Assembly (NCBI GenBank): GCA_910584385.1 | Contig: CAJUAK010000012.1 | Location: 1 to 55,016 of the forward strand | Length of the DNA: 55,016 bases | Source of the DNA: an uncultured Alphaproteobacteria bacterium | GTDB taxonomy: Bacteria; Pseudomonadota; Alphaproteobacteria; RF32; CAG-239 | Direction: 5' to 3' | Shown here: one piece after another, positions 31,798 to 40,441 of the stretch | How the letters are laid out: every line of letters starts with the position of its first letter | Numbering within the stretch: position 1 is the first letter of the stretch | Made by a program: the position numbers and the translations under genes | Notes under the pieces: generated by a model | The model's database searches: none | Told to the model about the DNA's origin: nothing | Seen by the model: the letters and a program-made list of their open reading frames with translations, nothing else

Positions 31798-32901
31798 TTA
31801 GCTGATTTTCGAAACCAAATAGCGAATATCCGTTTCGCTCATATCGTCATGTGAAGCGCCATATGTCAAAATGCGCTCAATAACCTTATGGATAAAACCT
31901 CTCCGATTGCTTTTTTTACAATCAAAACGGATATCTTTGATAACCTTTAAAGCGCTGAAAACGGCAGGAAACATGTTTTTAGGAATATAAGCCTTGCGCA
32001 AAAGGTTCCGCACCATAAAATCAAGCGGCGTGTTAAACAAAATCTTGCGCACTTCCGTAATCGGCATATTGGAAAGATAAACCAAAGAATATTCAAAAAA
32101 GCGCAAATCGCCCATGCACACGGCGCGAACAACCAGGTTGGGCGTCAAACGCCCGTAGGAATACAACTGATGAACCAATTCTTCAATCTGATGGTCGGAA
32201 CTGTATTCTTCCGAAATACGCAATGTTACTTTTTCTTTAACCTGTTCAATTAAATCCGTGGCAATATCAATCGGCAGGTTATAGGACAAGACCAATTTCT
32301 TTTGAAGCTCTGTCGATAAAGAATAAACGATTTTTTCAATAACCGATGTCGGCAGTTCATCCCGGTCGACCAAGCGCTGCTGGATAAGTTCGCTCGCCCC
32401 GTATTTATCAACAATCGTCTGATAGGTTGATGCCGTAATATTGGCCGAACCGTTTGAAATCAATTCGCCAACCACAACTTCCGGGCATTGGTCAACAATA
32501 TATTGGGAAATCTCATAAGGAAGATTTTTGCGTTTGGCAATTGCCATTTGCCTTTCCACGCTGGTCAGTTTCAAGATTCGAATTAAATCGTCATTCGTCA
32601 ATTGCGAATAATAAGTGATAAAAGGAAGGGCAACGCTGTCTTTGTCTTCAATCAGGCTTGCCACGATATCCGAAGGGATATCCCGAGAATGTTTTAAGCT
32701 TTCTGATAAGATTTCGCGGACTTCAACCTCAACATCGCGAACCATAATGCGAAAAATATCTTCGGCAAGTTTCAAACCGCGGGGGGTAACTTCGGAGCCG
32801 TTATAATAATCTCCGATTTTCTTTGCGATATAAGTTTTTCCTTCTTTGCCGGGATGTTTCCTTAAATATTCAATATCCCCACGTTCTAATTTTTTTATCA
32901 T
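31798..32901 (-). CDS. DUF2336 protein
   Basis: A 367-residue all-helical protein with repeat character; segments ILSESLKHSRDIPSDIVASLIEDKDSVALP (read in parts) and AIAKRKNLPYEISQYIV are typical of DUF2336, a family found essentially in Alphaproteobacteria. The residues look like HEAT-type repeats (pairs such as LPTSVIEKIVYSL and LPIDIATDLIEQV), so a scaffold role is plausible. It lies directly upstream of the GAF/HD-GYP gene with a 14-base gap, hinting at a shared signalling job. Known only as a domain of unknown function. Confidence 0.85.
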   Translation of the reverse strand: MIKKLERGDIEYLRKHPGKEGKTYIAKKIGDYYNGSEVTPRGLKLAEDIFRIMVRDVEVEVREILSESLKHSRDIPSDIVASLIEDKDSVALPFITYYSQLTNDDLIRILKLTSVERQMAIAKRKNLPYEISQYIVDQCPEVVVGELISNGSANITASTYQTIVDKYGASELIQQRLVDRDELPTSVIEKIVYSLSTELQKKLVLSYNLPIDIATDLIEQVKEKVTLRISEEYSSDHQIEELVHQLYSYGRLTPNLVVRAVCMGDLRFFEYSLVYLSNMPITEVRKILFNTPLDFMVRNLLRKAYIPKNMFPAVFSALKVIKDIRFDCKKSNRRGFIHKVIERILTYGASHDDMSETDIRYLVSKIS

Positions 32902-32936
32902 GCGGTTATCCGTTTTTTATTTTGAAAAAGGACAAT

Positions 32937-33845
32937 TTAATCTAAAAAAACCGCCAGATTTTTTTGCAGCCCCTTTTTTGTAATTTTAGCGTCCAGTTCT
33001 GATTTGTCAATGATATTAAGTTCATAATATGCAATTGTGTAATTTAAAAGGCCGGCATAATTTTTAAGGGGGGTCTGCAAAAAAAGTGCAAAAGCTGTAG
33101 ATGTTCCAAGAACAGGGTTATCCCGATAGCGGATTTCTTCCCTCAAATGCCGAAAATTATCAAAATCAATCGCAGAATTAATCTTTAGCGCAAAAGATTC
33201 CATTGCGGCATAAAGCGACGGAAAAATCCGGTAGCGGTAGTCATCTTCATCATCAACAGGCTTCAGCCCCTCGTCTGTGTGCCATACCCGTTCTTTATAA
33301 AGGGCGTTGCCTTCCCGTACAAGGCGATTCGTTCCCCATTCCGTTTCTATCGCGGCCACGGCAATCTGCAAAGACGGCGGCACGGCATCCACCCGCCGGT
33401 ACAGCTCCCGCAAAAAATAAGTATAGCGTTCATCATCTTTCAAACGGGTAAAAAGCCCATACTTTTCAGCCTTTTCTTCAACAAATTTCTTTCCTTTTTC
33501 AGACAAAGGTTCGCGCTTTTGAATAAAAGAATCATACAAAGGAAGGATTTCCGCCCTTTCCTGAGCAATAGCCCGGTTAACTTTCAGGGCAAGAGGCGCC
33601 ATGATTTTAATAAACAAATCATTGCGGCGCGCTTCATCTTGAATTTCGTGAAAATCTTCGGGAATTTCTTTCAAAAAAATCGGCGGCAGGCGGTAAGTAT
33701 TAACATTTAAATATTCGTCATAACCATAAAAATCATAGATTTTTTGCAGATTTTCAACATTAATTTTGCCAAGGTCGATATCCTCCGCCCAACCTGGCCG
33801 GATACTTAACAAAAACAAACAAACCGCTGCAGCAAACCGTCTCAT
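32937..33845 (-). CDS. Bax-like glucosaminidase-domain protein
   Basis: About 302 residues. Signal peptide MRRFAAAVCLFLLSIRPGWA, then a helical linker and, from about 150, a lysozyme-like glucosaminidase domain: AVPPSLQIAVAAIETEWGTN with the catalytic Glu, and IFPSLYAAMESFALKIN. It resembles E. coli Bax. It should cleave peptidoglycan glycan strands in the periplasm. The ATG overlaps the nfu stop (ATGA), and the longer frame up to 33953 runs inside nfu, so 33845 is the start. Fourth gene of the murJ operon; pairing a lipid II flippase with a wall hydrolase is functionally consistent. Confidence 0.85.
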   Translation of the reverse strand: MRRFAAAVCLFLLSIRPGWAEDIDLGKINVENLQKIYDFYGYDEYLNVNTYRLPPIFLKEIPEDFHEIQDEARRNDLFIKIMAPLALKVNRAIAQERAEILPLYDSFIQKREPLSEKGKKFVEEKAEKYGLFTRLKDDERYTYFLRELYRRVDAVPPSLQIAVAAIETEWGTNRLVREGNALYKERVWHTDEGLKPVDDEDDYRYRIFPSLYAAMESFALKINSAIDFDNFRHLREEIRYRDNPVLGTSTAFALFLQTPLKNYAGLLNYTIAYYELNIIDKSELDAKITKKGLQKNLAVFLD

Positions 33846-34384
33846 TTGGGCGCTTCGTAATTTTGAACAGATTTCACGGCAGGAATATAAGTCTTTAAAA
33901 CGCGTTCCACGCCTTCCTTCAAAGTAACGGCAGCATAAGGGCAGCCGTAACAATTGCCGGTCAGCTCCACATAAACAACGCCATTTTTAAAATCCCTGAA
34001 AATAATGTCGCCGCCGTCGTTTTGCAGCGCCGGGCGGATACGGGCTGCAATCAGCCCGGATATCTGCCGGACAATATCATCTTCTTCCGGAGTCTCCGTT
34101 TCGATGACAATTTCCGCACCCGTGCTCAGATAATCCATCAGCTCCGCCAATATCTGCGGCTTCAAATCATCCCATGAAGCATTCTTGTCCTTTGTAACCG
34201 AAAGCAAATCAGCCGTCATAAAAACTGAAAAAATTCCGCCTAAATCAAAAATCTTTTCAGCCAGCGGAGACCGGCGCAAAGATTTCGCATCAACAAATTC
34301 CGCCGAACCAGCTTTCAAGATTTTTCGGGGCGGAAAAAAGTTCATCACTTCAGGGTCTGGAGTAGCCTGGGTTTCAATTAACAT
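33842..34384 (-). CDS. Iron-sulfur cluster scaffold NfuA/Nfu-type protein
   Basis: A 180-residue protein with an N-terminal Nfu_N domain (MLIETQATPDPEVMNFFP, PLAEKIFDLGGIFSVF) and a C-terminal NifU-like domain (IRPALQNDGGDIIFRDF, LTGNCYGCPYA with the cluster-binding CxxC). It carries or delivers 4Fe-4S clusters. This two-domain form is the usual alphaproteobacterial and mitochondrial NFU1 layout. It overlaps DUF2333 by 11 bases upstream and the Bax-like gene by four downstream. Confidence 0.93.
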   Translation of the reverse strand: MLIETQATPDPEVMNFFPPRKILKAGSAEFVDAKSLRRSPLAEKIFDLGGIFSVFMTADLLSVTKDKNASWDDLKPQILAELMDYLSTGAEIVIETETPEEDDIVRQISGLIAARIRPALQNDGGDIIFRDFKNGVVYVELTGNCYGCPYAAVTLKEGVERVLKTYIPAVKSVQNYEAPK

Positions 34385-35420
34385 TTACGCCTCCTTCAGG
34401 TTTAAGGCTAAGTTCTTCAATCAATTTCTTGCACAACGCTGCGGCCTTAAGCTCATAATAGGCCATAACCTGCAAATGGTTGGGGGCAAAAAGGCTGTCC
34501 GGTTCGCCGTTACGCACAATAAAGGGATCCATAAGCGCAGCGTCTTCCAGGGTTTTCAGCAATGACGTCCATGTCGGATAGGCGTTATACATAACAAGGA
34601 TTTCTTTATAATCTTTGCCCAGCGCCCGCAAAATTAAATAATAGGCATAAGTTTTGCCTTTTGCAAAATAAAACAAATCATCACTGCGATTATCAATAAA
34701 CGAAGAGCTTTCTTCACGGATATGCCCTTCCAGCTTGCTGCTGTTTTTAGACAGGTCCGCGCCGATGCGCCTCATAAAATAAGACAAATCGCCGGGATTG
34801 CGATAAAACACGGCGCTTCCGCTTAACAATTCCTGGTTAAACTTAAGCAAATGTTTGCGCGCTCTTTTATATTGGGAATTTGCAGAAGGCACCGGCACCA
34901 AAGAATTATCCGGGGAAAACATCCAGATTGTTCCGGGATAGCGCAAAAGCTTGGCCGCCTCTTCCAAATGCAAAGCTTCATTCTCGGCAATTGTTTTTTC
35001 CAAACGTTTTGACAAAGCCGTAGTTACATTGCTGACAGAAGAAATAATCCCCATTTGAAAATTAGGCATATTATCCAAAAAATAAGAAGGAAAGAAAAAA
35101 GGCAGATTAGGCGTCCACATTTTTTCATTTACTTCGCGATTAACCAAAAAGGCATTCATTGCAATTGCGGCGGATTGCTCGTTATGTTTGTTGTTTATCT
35201 CATATTCGGTATTGGTATTGATGTCATTCATCAACCAGCCGCCCAAAGGATAATATAAAAAGATAACAGCTGCAGAAACAAGCAAAAGAACCTGCCACCA
35301 GGAATTGACAAACACCGCCAGCTGATGCGCAGCTTTTTTCACATTCCATGATTTTGGCGCATATTTCTTGGCAAGCTGCCTGGAACGGAACATAAATCGG
35401 TTAATCTTTTGTTTAAGCAT
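34374..35420 (-). CDS. DUF2333 inner-membrane protein
   Basis: A 348-residue protein with one N-terminal membrane helix (WWQVLLLVSAAVIFLYYPLGG) and a large periplasmic domain with the segments WTPNLPFFFPSYFLDNMPNFQ and GDLSYFMRRIGADL typical of DUF2333. Function unknown; the family is widespread in Proteobacteria. It is coupled to murJ (8-base overlap) and nfu, so a cell-envelope task is likely but unproven. Confidence 0.85.
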   Translation of the reverse strand: MLKQKINRFMFRSRQLAKKYAPKSWNVKKAAHQLAVFVNSWWQVLLLVSAAVIFLYYPLGGWLMNDINTNTEYEINNKHNEQSAAIAMNAFLVNREVNEKMWTPNLPFFFPSYFLDNMPNFQMGIISSVSNVTTALSKRLEKTIAENEALHLEEAAKLLRYPGTIWMFSPDNSLVPVPSANSQYKRARKHLLKFNQELLSGSAVFYRNPGDLSYFMRRIGADLSKNSSKLEGHIREESSSFIDNRSDDLFYFAKGKTYAYYLILRALGKDYKEILVMYNAYPTWTSLLKTLEDAALMDPFIVRNGEPDSLFAPNHLQVMAYYELKAAALCKKLIEELSLKPEGGVNVN

Positions 35421-36996
35421 TTTTCCTGCCTTTTTTCAAAAATGTTTTTAGAATCTCGCTCAAATTTAATACACCTGTTATTTTAGCCATCACAATAAAA
35501 GTTGCAACACCCAAAAAGCACAAAACCGCAAAAAACGGAATTTTCCAAGCAAAAGACAGATGCAGCCAGTTGTCATAATGAAAATTAAGCGCCAGTTTTC
35601 CCATTTCAAGAACGGCGGCCATAACCAAAGAGCAAAAAACAATTTTAAATATCTTGACAACCAATCCGTGCCGGATAGACCAATAGCCGCGTTTTTTCAG
35701 CCCCCTGCAATATTGATAAAGCGAAACAAAAGAGGCAATCGTCGTTGCGGAAGCAATGCCGACATGCCCAAAAGGCTTCATTAACAACACCGCAAAAACC
35801 AAGTTCGTAAACAAGACAATAATGCTGTATTTAACCGGCGTTTTTGTATCGCCCCTTGCAAAAAAGTTAGGCGCCAAGGCTTTAACCAAAACATAAAAAG
35901 GAAGCCCGACAGCATAAGCGATAACGGCCTGGGCGGTCATTGCCGTTTGATAACTCCCAAATTTTCCGTGTTGGAATAAAATGTTAATAATCGGTTCGGC
36001 TAAAACAATAAGCGCAAATGCTGCCGGAATAGAAAGCAGCGCGCCGTATTCCACCGCCTTATTCTGCATATTTCCGGCCTGTTCCAATTCACCGGCTTTA
36101 ATATGCCGGGATAAAACCGGCAGCAAAGCAACGCTGATTGCCGCGCCGACCACCCCCAAAGGCAGCTGCTGAAGGCGGTTGGCATAATAAAGCCAAGAAA
36201 TGGCTCCCGTGCCGACTAATGAAACCAAAATCGTATCAACCACCATATTAATTTGATAAACGCCGGCACCCAATACGCCCGGCGCAATCCGCTTAAACAA
36301 AGTGCGGATTTCAGAATCTTTAAACAAGGCAAAAATATTCCATTGCGGCTTAAGGTAAACTTGTTCCTTATGCAAAAACAGGCTCAGCCACAAAATTTCC
36401 AAAAAGCCGGCCGCCGTAACGCCCATCGCCACGCCGTGCGCAGGCGTCTCGCCTAAAGGCATCAAGACAAAAACCGATAAAATCATCGTAATGTTTAACA
36501 AGACCGGAGCCGCCGCAGGAGCTGCAAAACGCCCCAAAGAATTAAGGATTCCCGATTGGAAAGAAACAATGCATATTAAAAGCAAAAAAGGAAACGTTAT
36601 GCGGGAAAGCGAAACTGCCAACTCGATTTTTCCGGGGTCGGCAACAAACCCCGGCGCCAAAATTTCCACGACATAAGGCATAAAGATTTCCATAAGCAAA
36701 ACAATCGCCGCCAAAACAAAAGCCAAAACAGAAACCGCCTTTGCCGCAAAAACGACAGCCTTGCTTTTTCCTTCTTCTACCAGCTTATGGGAAAGCATTG
36801 GGACAAAAGCCGTCGTAAATGCGCCCTCGCCAAACAAATTCCTAAAAAGGTTAGGCAGCTTAAAGGCCACAAAAAAAGCATCAGAAACCAAACCGGCTCC
36901 AAGATAATTGGCCAAAACCATATCCCTCAAAAAGCCTGTAATCCGGCTGATAAGCGTAAAACCGCCGAAAGTCGCTATTGATTTAAATAAATTCAC
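35413..36996 (-). CDS. murJ: Lipid II flippase MurJ
   Basis: A 527-residue polytopic MOP-superfamily protein with about 14 membrane helices. The N terminus FGGFTLISRITGFLRDMVLA, then GEGAFTTAFVPML (the invariant region with functional Arg/Glu nearby) and LPLGVVGAAISVALLPVLSR identify MurJ. It flips the peptidoglycan precursor to the periplasm. The start is a GTG at 36996 with AAAGG some distance upstream. First gene of the tight operon murJ, DUF2333, nfu, bax-like. Confidence 0.95.
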   Translation of the reverse strand: MNLFKSIATFGGFTLISRITGFLRDMVLANYLGAGLVSDAFFVAFKLPNLFRNLFGEGAFTTAFVPMLSHKLVEEGKSKAVVFAAKAVSVLAFVLAAIVLLMEIFMPYVVEILAPGFVADPGKIELAVSLSRITFPFLLLICIVSFQSGILNSLGRFAAPAAAPVLLNITMILSVFVLMPLGETPAHGVAMGVTAAGFLEILWLSLFLHKEQVYLKPQWNIFALFKDSEIRTLFKRIAPGVLGAGVYQINMVVDTILVSLVGTGAISWLYYANRLQQLPLGVVGAAISVALLPVLSRHIKAGELEQAGNMQNKAVEYGALLSIPAAFALIVLAEPIINILFQHGKFGSYQTAMTAQAVIAYAVGLPFYVLVKALAPNFFARGDTKTPVKYSIIVLFTNLVFAVLLMKPFGHVGIASATTIASFVSLYQYCRGLKKRGYWSIRHGLVVKIFKIVFCSLVMAAVLEMGKLALNFHYDNWLHLSFAWKIPFFAVLCFLGVATFIVMAKITGVLNLSEILKTFLKKGRKNA

Positions 36997-37111
36997 TTTG
37001 CTTTTTTACCTTTTATTATTGAATTTATGCCAGTATATTGTATAAAAAGTTAAAAGTGGTTAAAAATGCAAGTTATCTGCAGTATTTTTAAGGTTTTTAG
37101 GCATTTATAGC

Positions 37112-37140
37112 TTGACAAAAGCATTTTATATTGCGATAAT
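37112..37140 (+). promoter_or_regulatory. Near-consensus promoter of the HETEH repeat orphan
   Basis: TTGACA (37112-37117), 17-bp spacer, GATAAT (37135-37140), about 30 bases before the start codon. Confidence 0.8.
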
Positions 37141-37172
37141 AGACAAAAGACCACATTTTATGGAGAAGATTT

Positions 37173-37814
37173 ATGAGTACTGAACGCGGACATATTCCGC
37201 CATCCTTTGAAGAAATAGGTACAGGCCGCGCCACGGAAACCAAGGCAAAATATCCTAATTTTCACAGGGATAGCCATGCTGACGAATTTTTAGGTAGCGG
37301 AGAAACAAGAAACAGCGCCGTTAATATTCAGGGCAAGACCAGACAAGAGCTAAGAAACGCTTTCAGAGGACAGCTTGGCAGCGGCAATGCGCCGGCGACA
37401 AGAAACTTTAACCCTGAACGGCTTTCCGTAGCTCCCAAAAGAGAGGGAACAACAAATCTTGGCGGAAATAGAGAATTTGATATAAATAATCTGGAAAACA
37501 TGCCATTAGCAATAGCCGCTCTGGAGCATGAAACGGAACACCGTTATGAAATTGCCGAAAATAGAGAGGGGGAAATAAATCTTGGCAGAAATAAAGAATC
37601 TGATGTAAATAATCTGGAAAACATGCCATTAGCAATAGCCACTCTGGAGCATGAAACGGAACATCGTTATGAAAATACGGATCACCGTTATGAAATTTCC
37701 AAAGATGATGCACTAAAAAGAAGTTCAGAAGCATTAAAAAGAATTAAAGGTACAAAAAAGGATGTTTCTTCTCATACTTTATCATCTCTCAAATCAAGAG
37801 GTAATGGAAGATAA
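37173..37814 (+). CDS. Orphan protein with duplicated HETEH-containing repeat
   Basis: A 213-residue hydrophilic protein, family not recognised. Residues 90-130 and 131-172 are a tandem duplication sharing NNLENMPLAIAxLEHETEHRYE; the DNA copies (about 37440-37560 and 37566-37680) are also very similar. Each copy holds HETEH, which formally fits the HExxH zinc-protease motif, though the rest of a zincin is not visible. No signal peptide; the ends are disordered. GGAGAAG precedes the ATG. It is a monocistron with consensus promoter and terminator. Together with the acidic orphan at 28.0 kb it is one of two strongly expressed unknowns here. Confidence 0.65.
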   Translation: MSTERGHIPPSFEEIGTGRATETKAKYPNFHRDSHADEFLGSGETRNSAVNIQGKTRQELRNAFRGQLGSGNAPATRNFNPERLSVAPKREGTTNLGGNREFDINNLENMPLAIAALEHETEHRYEIAENREGEINLGRNKESDVNNLENMPLAIATLEHETEHRYENTDHRYEISKDDALKRSSEALKRIKGTKKDVSSHTLSSLKSRGNGR

Positions 37815-37843
37815 TAAAAAACTCCGGTTTCCGGAGTTTTTTT
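37815..37843. terminator. Bidirectional terminator
   Basis: AAACTCCGG/CCGGAGTTT stem with A and T runs on either side; it serves the orphan gene on the plus strand and trmL on the minus strand. Confidence 0.85.
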
Positions 37844-37851
37844 ATTGCCGC

Positions 37852-38316
37852 TTACTTTTTCCAAACCGTTTGGCGCAGGCACTCGCCGATAACCATCGTC
37901 GCCGAAACCGCCACATTAATGGAGCGTGCATTTTCATTCATCGGAATCAGCAGCCGGGCATCAGCTTTTTGATGGACATCTTCAGGCACTCCGGCGGATT
38001 CCCTCCCCATTAAAATAATATCATTGGGCAAGAACTCAAAATCATAATACGGATGGCTGGCATGCGTCGTCAAAAGCACCAGGCGCCCATATTCATCCGG
38101 ATGCCCTTCGCGGTAAGCCAAAAAATCAGCCCAGGAATTATGCCGGCGGTAATGAACCATTTTCAAATAATCCATTCCCGAGCGTTTCAAGGTATGTTCC
38201 GAAAAAACAAAACCGCAGGGCTCAATAATATCCAGCTCAAAATCCAAACAAGCGCCCAAACGCAGAAGCGTTCCCGTATTTTGCGGAATATCCGGCTGAA
38301 ACAAAGCTAAACGCAT
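37852..38316 (-). CDS. trmL: tRNA (cytidine(34)-2'-O)-methyltransferase
   Basis: A 154-residue SPOUT enzyme that methylates the wobble base ribose of tRNA-Leu. N terminus MRLALFQPDIPQNTGTLLRL, motif 2 LMGRESAGVPEDV and motif 3 MNENARSINVAVSATMVIGE give the trefoil-knot AdoMet site. The ATG at 38316 follows AAGGATGGG; the longer frame starts inside ychF's end. It lies 10 bases after the ychF stop, likely co-transcribed. Confidence 0.95.
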   Translation of the reverse strand: MRLALFQPDIPQNTGTLLRLGACLDFELDIIEPCGFVFSEHTLKRSGMDYLKMVHYRRHNSWADFLAYREGHPDEYGRLVLLTTHASHPYYDFEFLPNDIILMGRESAGVPEDVHQKADARLLIPMNENARSINVAVSATMVIGECLRQTVWKK

Positions 38317-38326
38317 AATCCCATCC

Positions 38327-39436
38327 TTAAACATTAAAAAGGAAGTTTAACAAATCCCCATCCTTGACAACATATTCCTTGCCTTCGGAACGCATTTTTC
38401 CGGCCTCTTTGCATGCCTGCTCGCCGCCCAATGAAACATAATCGTCAAAAGAGATTGTTTCCGCACGGATAAAGCCGCGTTCAAAATCCGAATGGATAAC
38501 GCCGGCGCATTGCGGCGCTTTGGCGCCCTTGGGAAAGGTCCAGGCCCGAACCTCTTTGGGTCCGGCCGTAAAATAGGTTTGCAGCCCCAAAAGGTTATAT
38601 CCGGCTTTAATAATTTTAGAAAGGCCGGTTTCTTCCAAACCCAAAGATGAAAGAAATTCTTGTTTTTCTTCGTCGGAATCCAGCTGCGCCACTTCCGATT
38701 CAATCGCTGCGGAAATAATCACCGCCTGCGCGTTTTCGGCTTTAGCCTTGGCAAAAACCTTTTCTGAAAAGGCATTGCCGCCAGCGGCAGAATTTTCATC
38801 AACATTGCAAACATACAAAACCGGTTTGGAAGTCAGGAGCTGCAACATGCGATAAGCTTTGCAGGCATCTTTGTTTGTCTCATCCGGACGTGCCGTGCGC
38901 GCCGGTTTCCCGGCTTTTAAGGCTTCAATAACCGGCTGCATGACCTCCACGCTGACAATCGCTTCTTTATCGCCGCCGCGGGCTTTCTTCTGCATTTGGT
39001 CAAAACGTTTTTCCAAAGACTCCAAATCGGCAATCATCAGTTCCGTTTCAACAATTTCCGCATCGCGAAGCGGATCGACCGAACCTTCCACATGCGTAAT
39101 GTTTTCATCTTCAAAACAACGCAGCACATGGATAATCGCATCAACTTCCCGGATATTCGCCAAAAACTGGTTTCCCAGCCCCTCGCCCTTGGACGCGCCT
39201 TTGACTAGTCCTGCGATGTCTACAAATTCTAATTGCGTCGGCACAATCTGTTTTGGATGGACAATATCCGCCAATTGCTGCAAGCGCTTGTCCGGAACGG
39301 CAACACGCCCGGTATTCGGTTCAATCGTGCAAAACGGAAAATTAGCCGCCTGAGCCGCAATTGTCTGGGTCAACGCATTAAACAAAGTAGACTTTCCAAC
39401 ATTCGGCAGCCCGACAATTCCACAGTTAAATCCCAT
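38327..39436 (-). CDS. ychF: Redox-regulated ATPase YchF (OLA1 type)
   Basis: A 369-residue Obg-related ATPase. P-loop GLPNVGKST, switch FVDIAGLVKGASKGEGLGN, NVDE in place of NKxD (the basis for ATP preference), a helical insertion, and a C-terminal TGS domain (FTAGPKEVRAWTFPKGAKA). It associates with ribosomes. The ATG at 39436 follows AAGGAG, not the earlier codons up to 39457. Its ribosome binding site lies in one arm of a perfect 10-bp hairpin (39440-39476). Normally it follows pth; here three sugar genes intervene. Confidence 0.96.
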   Translation of the reverse strand: MGFNCGIVGLPNVGKSTLFNALTQTIAAQAANFPFCTIEPNTGRVAVPDKRLQQLADIVHPKQIVPTQLEFVDIAGLVKGASKGEGLGNQFLANIREVDAIIHVLRCFEDENITHVEGSVDPLRDAEIVETELMIADLESLEKRFDQMQKKARGGDKEAIVSVEVMQPVIEALKAGKPARTARPDETNKDACKAYRMLQLLTSKPVLYVCNVDENSAAGGNAFSEKVFAKAKAENAQAVIISAAIESEVAQLDSDEEKQEFLSSLGLEETGLSKIIKAGYNLLGLQTYFTAGPKEVRAWTFPKGAKAPQCAGVIHSDFERGFIRAETISFDDYVSLGGEQACKEAGKMRSEGKEYVVKDGDLLNFLFNV

Positions 39437-39439
39437 AAT

Positions 39440-39476
39440 AAAACTCCTTATCATCAAATAACATGAAAGGAGTTTT
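39440..39476 (-). promoter_or_regulatory. Hairpin that covers the ychF ribosome binding site
   Basis: AAAACTCCTT and AAGGAGTTTT form a perfect 10-bp stem with a 17-base loop. On the minus strand the second arm is the ribosome binding site of ychF, followed by TATT and the ATG. It can also act as a weak terminator for the upstream GT6 gene. Confidence 0.55.
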
Positions 39477-39511
39477 AACTTATTTAGATTTCTTTTTCAA
39501 GTAAATAGTCA

Positions 39512-40342
39512 TTACCAATCACGGTAAAAATCCCGCAGTTTCTTCCGCCACGCTTTGCGGGGGCACAACGGGCAGAGTGCTTTGGCAAAAGATTTTAACA
39601 AAGCCAAACCGAAAGTAATTTTTTTATCGCTTTCCCCGCGGAGATATTTGCAGCCACCGTATTTATAAGAATTTTTATCCCGGATTAAGATTTTTCCCGG
39701 CCTTCTCCAAGTTCTCCGGCAAGCATCCATGCAATAATCATCATCCAAAACCAACGGTTTGCGATTCAGGAAATATTTATTCAAATGGCTTTCATCATGC
39801 CAAAGGGCAACAATGCCAGTTTCCCAGTCCTTTTTAATATTTTGGCTCAGTTCACGGGCCATGTCTAAAAAGGCTTTAACCGTTCCGCCGTTCATGCCGC
39901 CGCGAAAATAATATTGCCCTTCGCCCAGCGGAATATATGCTGTTGAAAGGGGATTCCGGTCATAAGTAAAACTTTCTTGAGGACGGGACCAAACAGCGCC
40001 GGCCAAACCGTCATTTTCTGCCCCGGGGAGAATTTCCCGCCCGACCGATTTTACAAAAACAGCATTTGCATTCAGGAAAAAAACATAATCAAAACCGGAA
40101 AGCTCCTTTTCTATGCTCAAATACATATCAAAGCGCTCTATCGTATCATAAGGCCAGCCTTTTTTCTCCCGGTAAATTTTATGAACGGCAGGATTCCCTT
40201 CCGCATAAATCTCCTGATTGTCCGTAAAAACAAAATAATGCTTGCAATCGCCCTTTAGCAAAAACTTCTCGGCGCTTTTATAAAAATCTTTCCAAAACAC
40301 GCCATAACGCCCAAGCGCAATATAAATAACTGCAATTTTCAT
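39512..40342 (-). CDS. Family 6 glycosyltransferase (ABO/alpha-Gal type), NXN variant
   Basis: A 276-residue protein. KHYFVFTDN, KKGWPYDTIERFDMYLS, YVFFLNANAVFV, YYFRGGMNGGT and ALWHDESHLNKYF follow the GT6 family that includes human ABO and alpha-1,3-galactosyltransferases. The metal-binding DxD of animal enzymes is NAN here, the NXN form known from bacterial GT6 that work without metal. Expected reaction: retaining transfer of alpha-1,3-linked GalNAc or Gal to a surface galactoside. It is soluble with a basic C terminus (CPRKAWRKKLRDFYR) that may touch the membrane. It belongs to a three-gene sugar cassette with the acetyltransferase and GT2, between pth and ychF. Confidence 0.88.
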   Translation of the reverse strand: MKIAVIYIALGRYGVFWKDFYKSAEKFLLKGDCKHYFVFTDNQEIYAEGNPAVHKIYREKKGWPYDTIERFDMYLSIEKELSGFDYVFFLNANAVFVKSVGREILPGAENDGLAGAVWSRPQESFTYDRNPLSTAYIPLGEGQYYFRGGMNGGTVKAFLDMARELSQNIKKDWETGIVALWHDESHLNKYFLNRKPLVLDDDYCMDACRRTWRRPGKILIRDKNSYKYGGCKYLRGESDKKITFGLALLKSFAKALCPLCPRKAWRKKLRDFYRDW

Positions 40343-40441
40343 TTGTAAAAATCCCGTTTTTAAACTTACAAAAACAGGATAAACAAAAACAATATTTATG
40401 AAACAACAATTTGCCCGCCTGTGGACATTTTCCGGCTTGGA

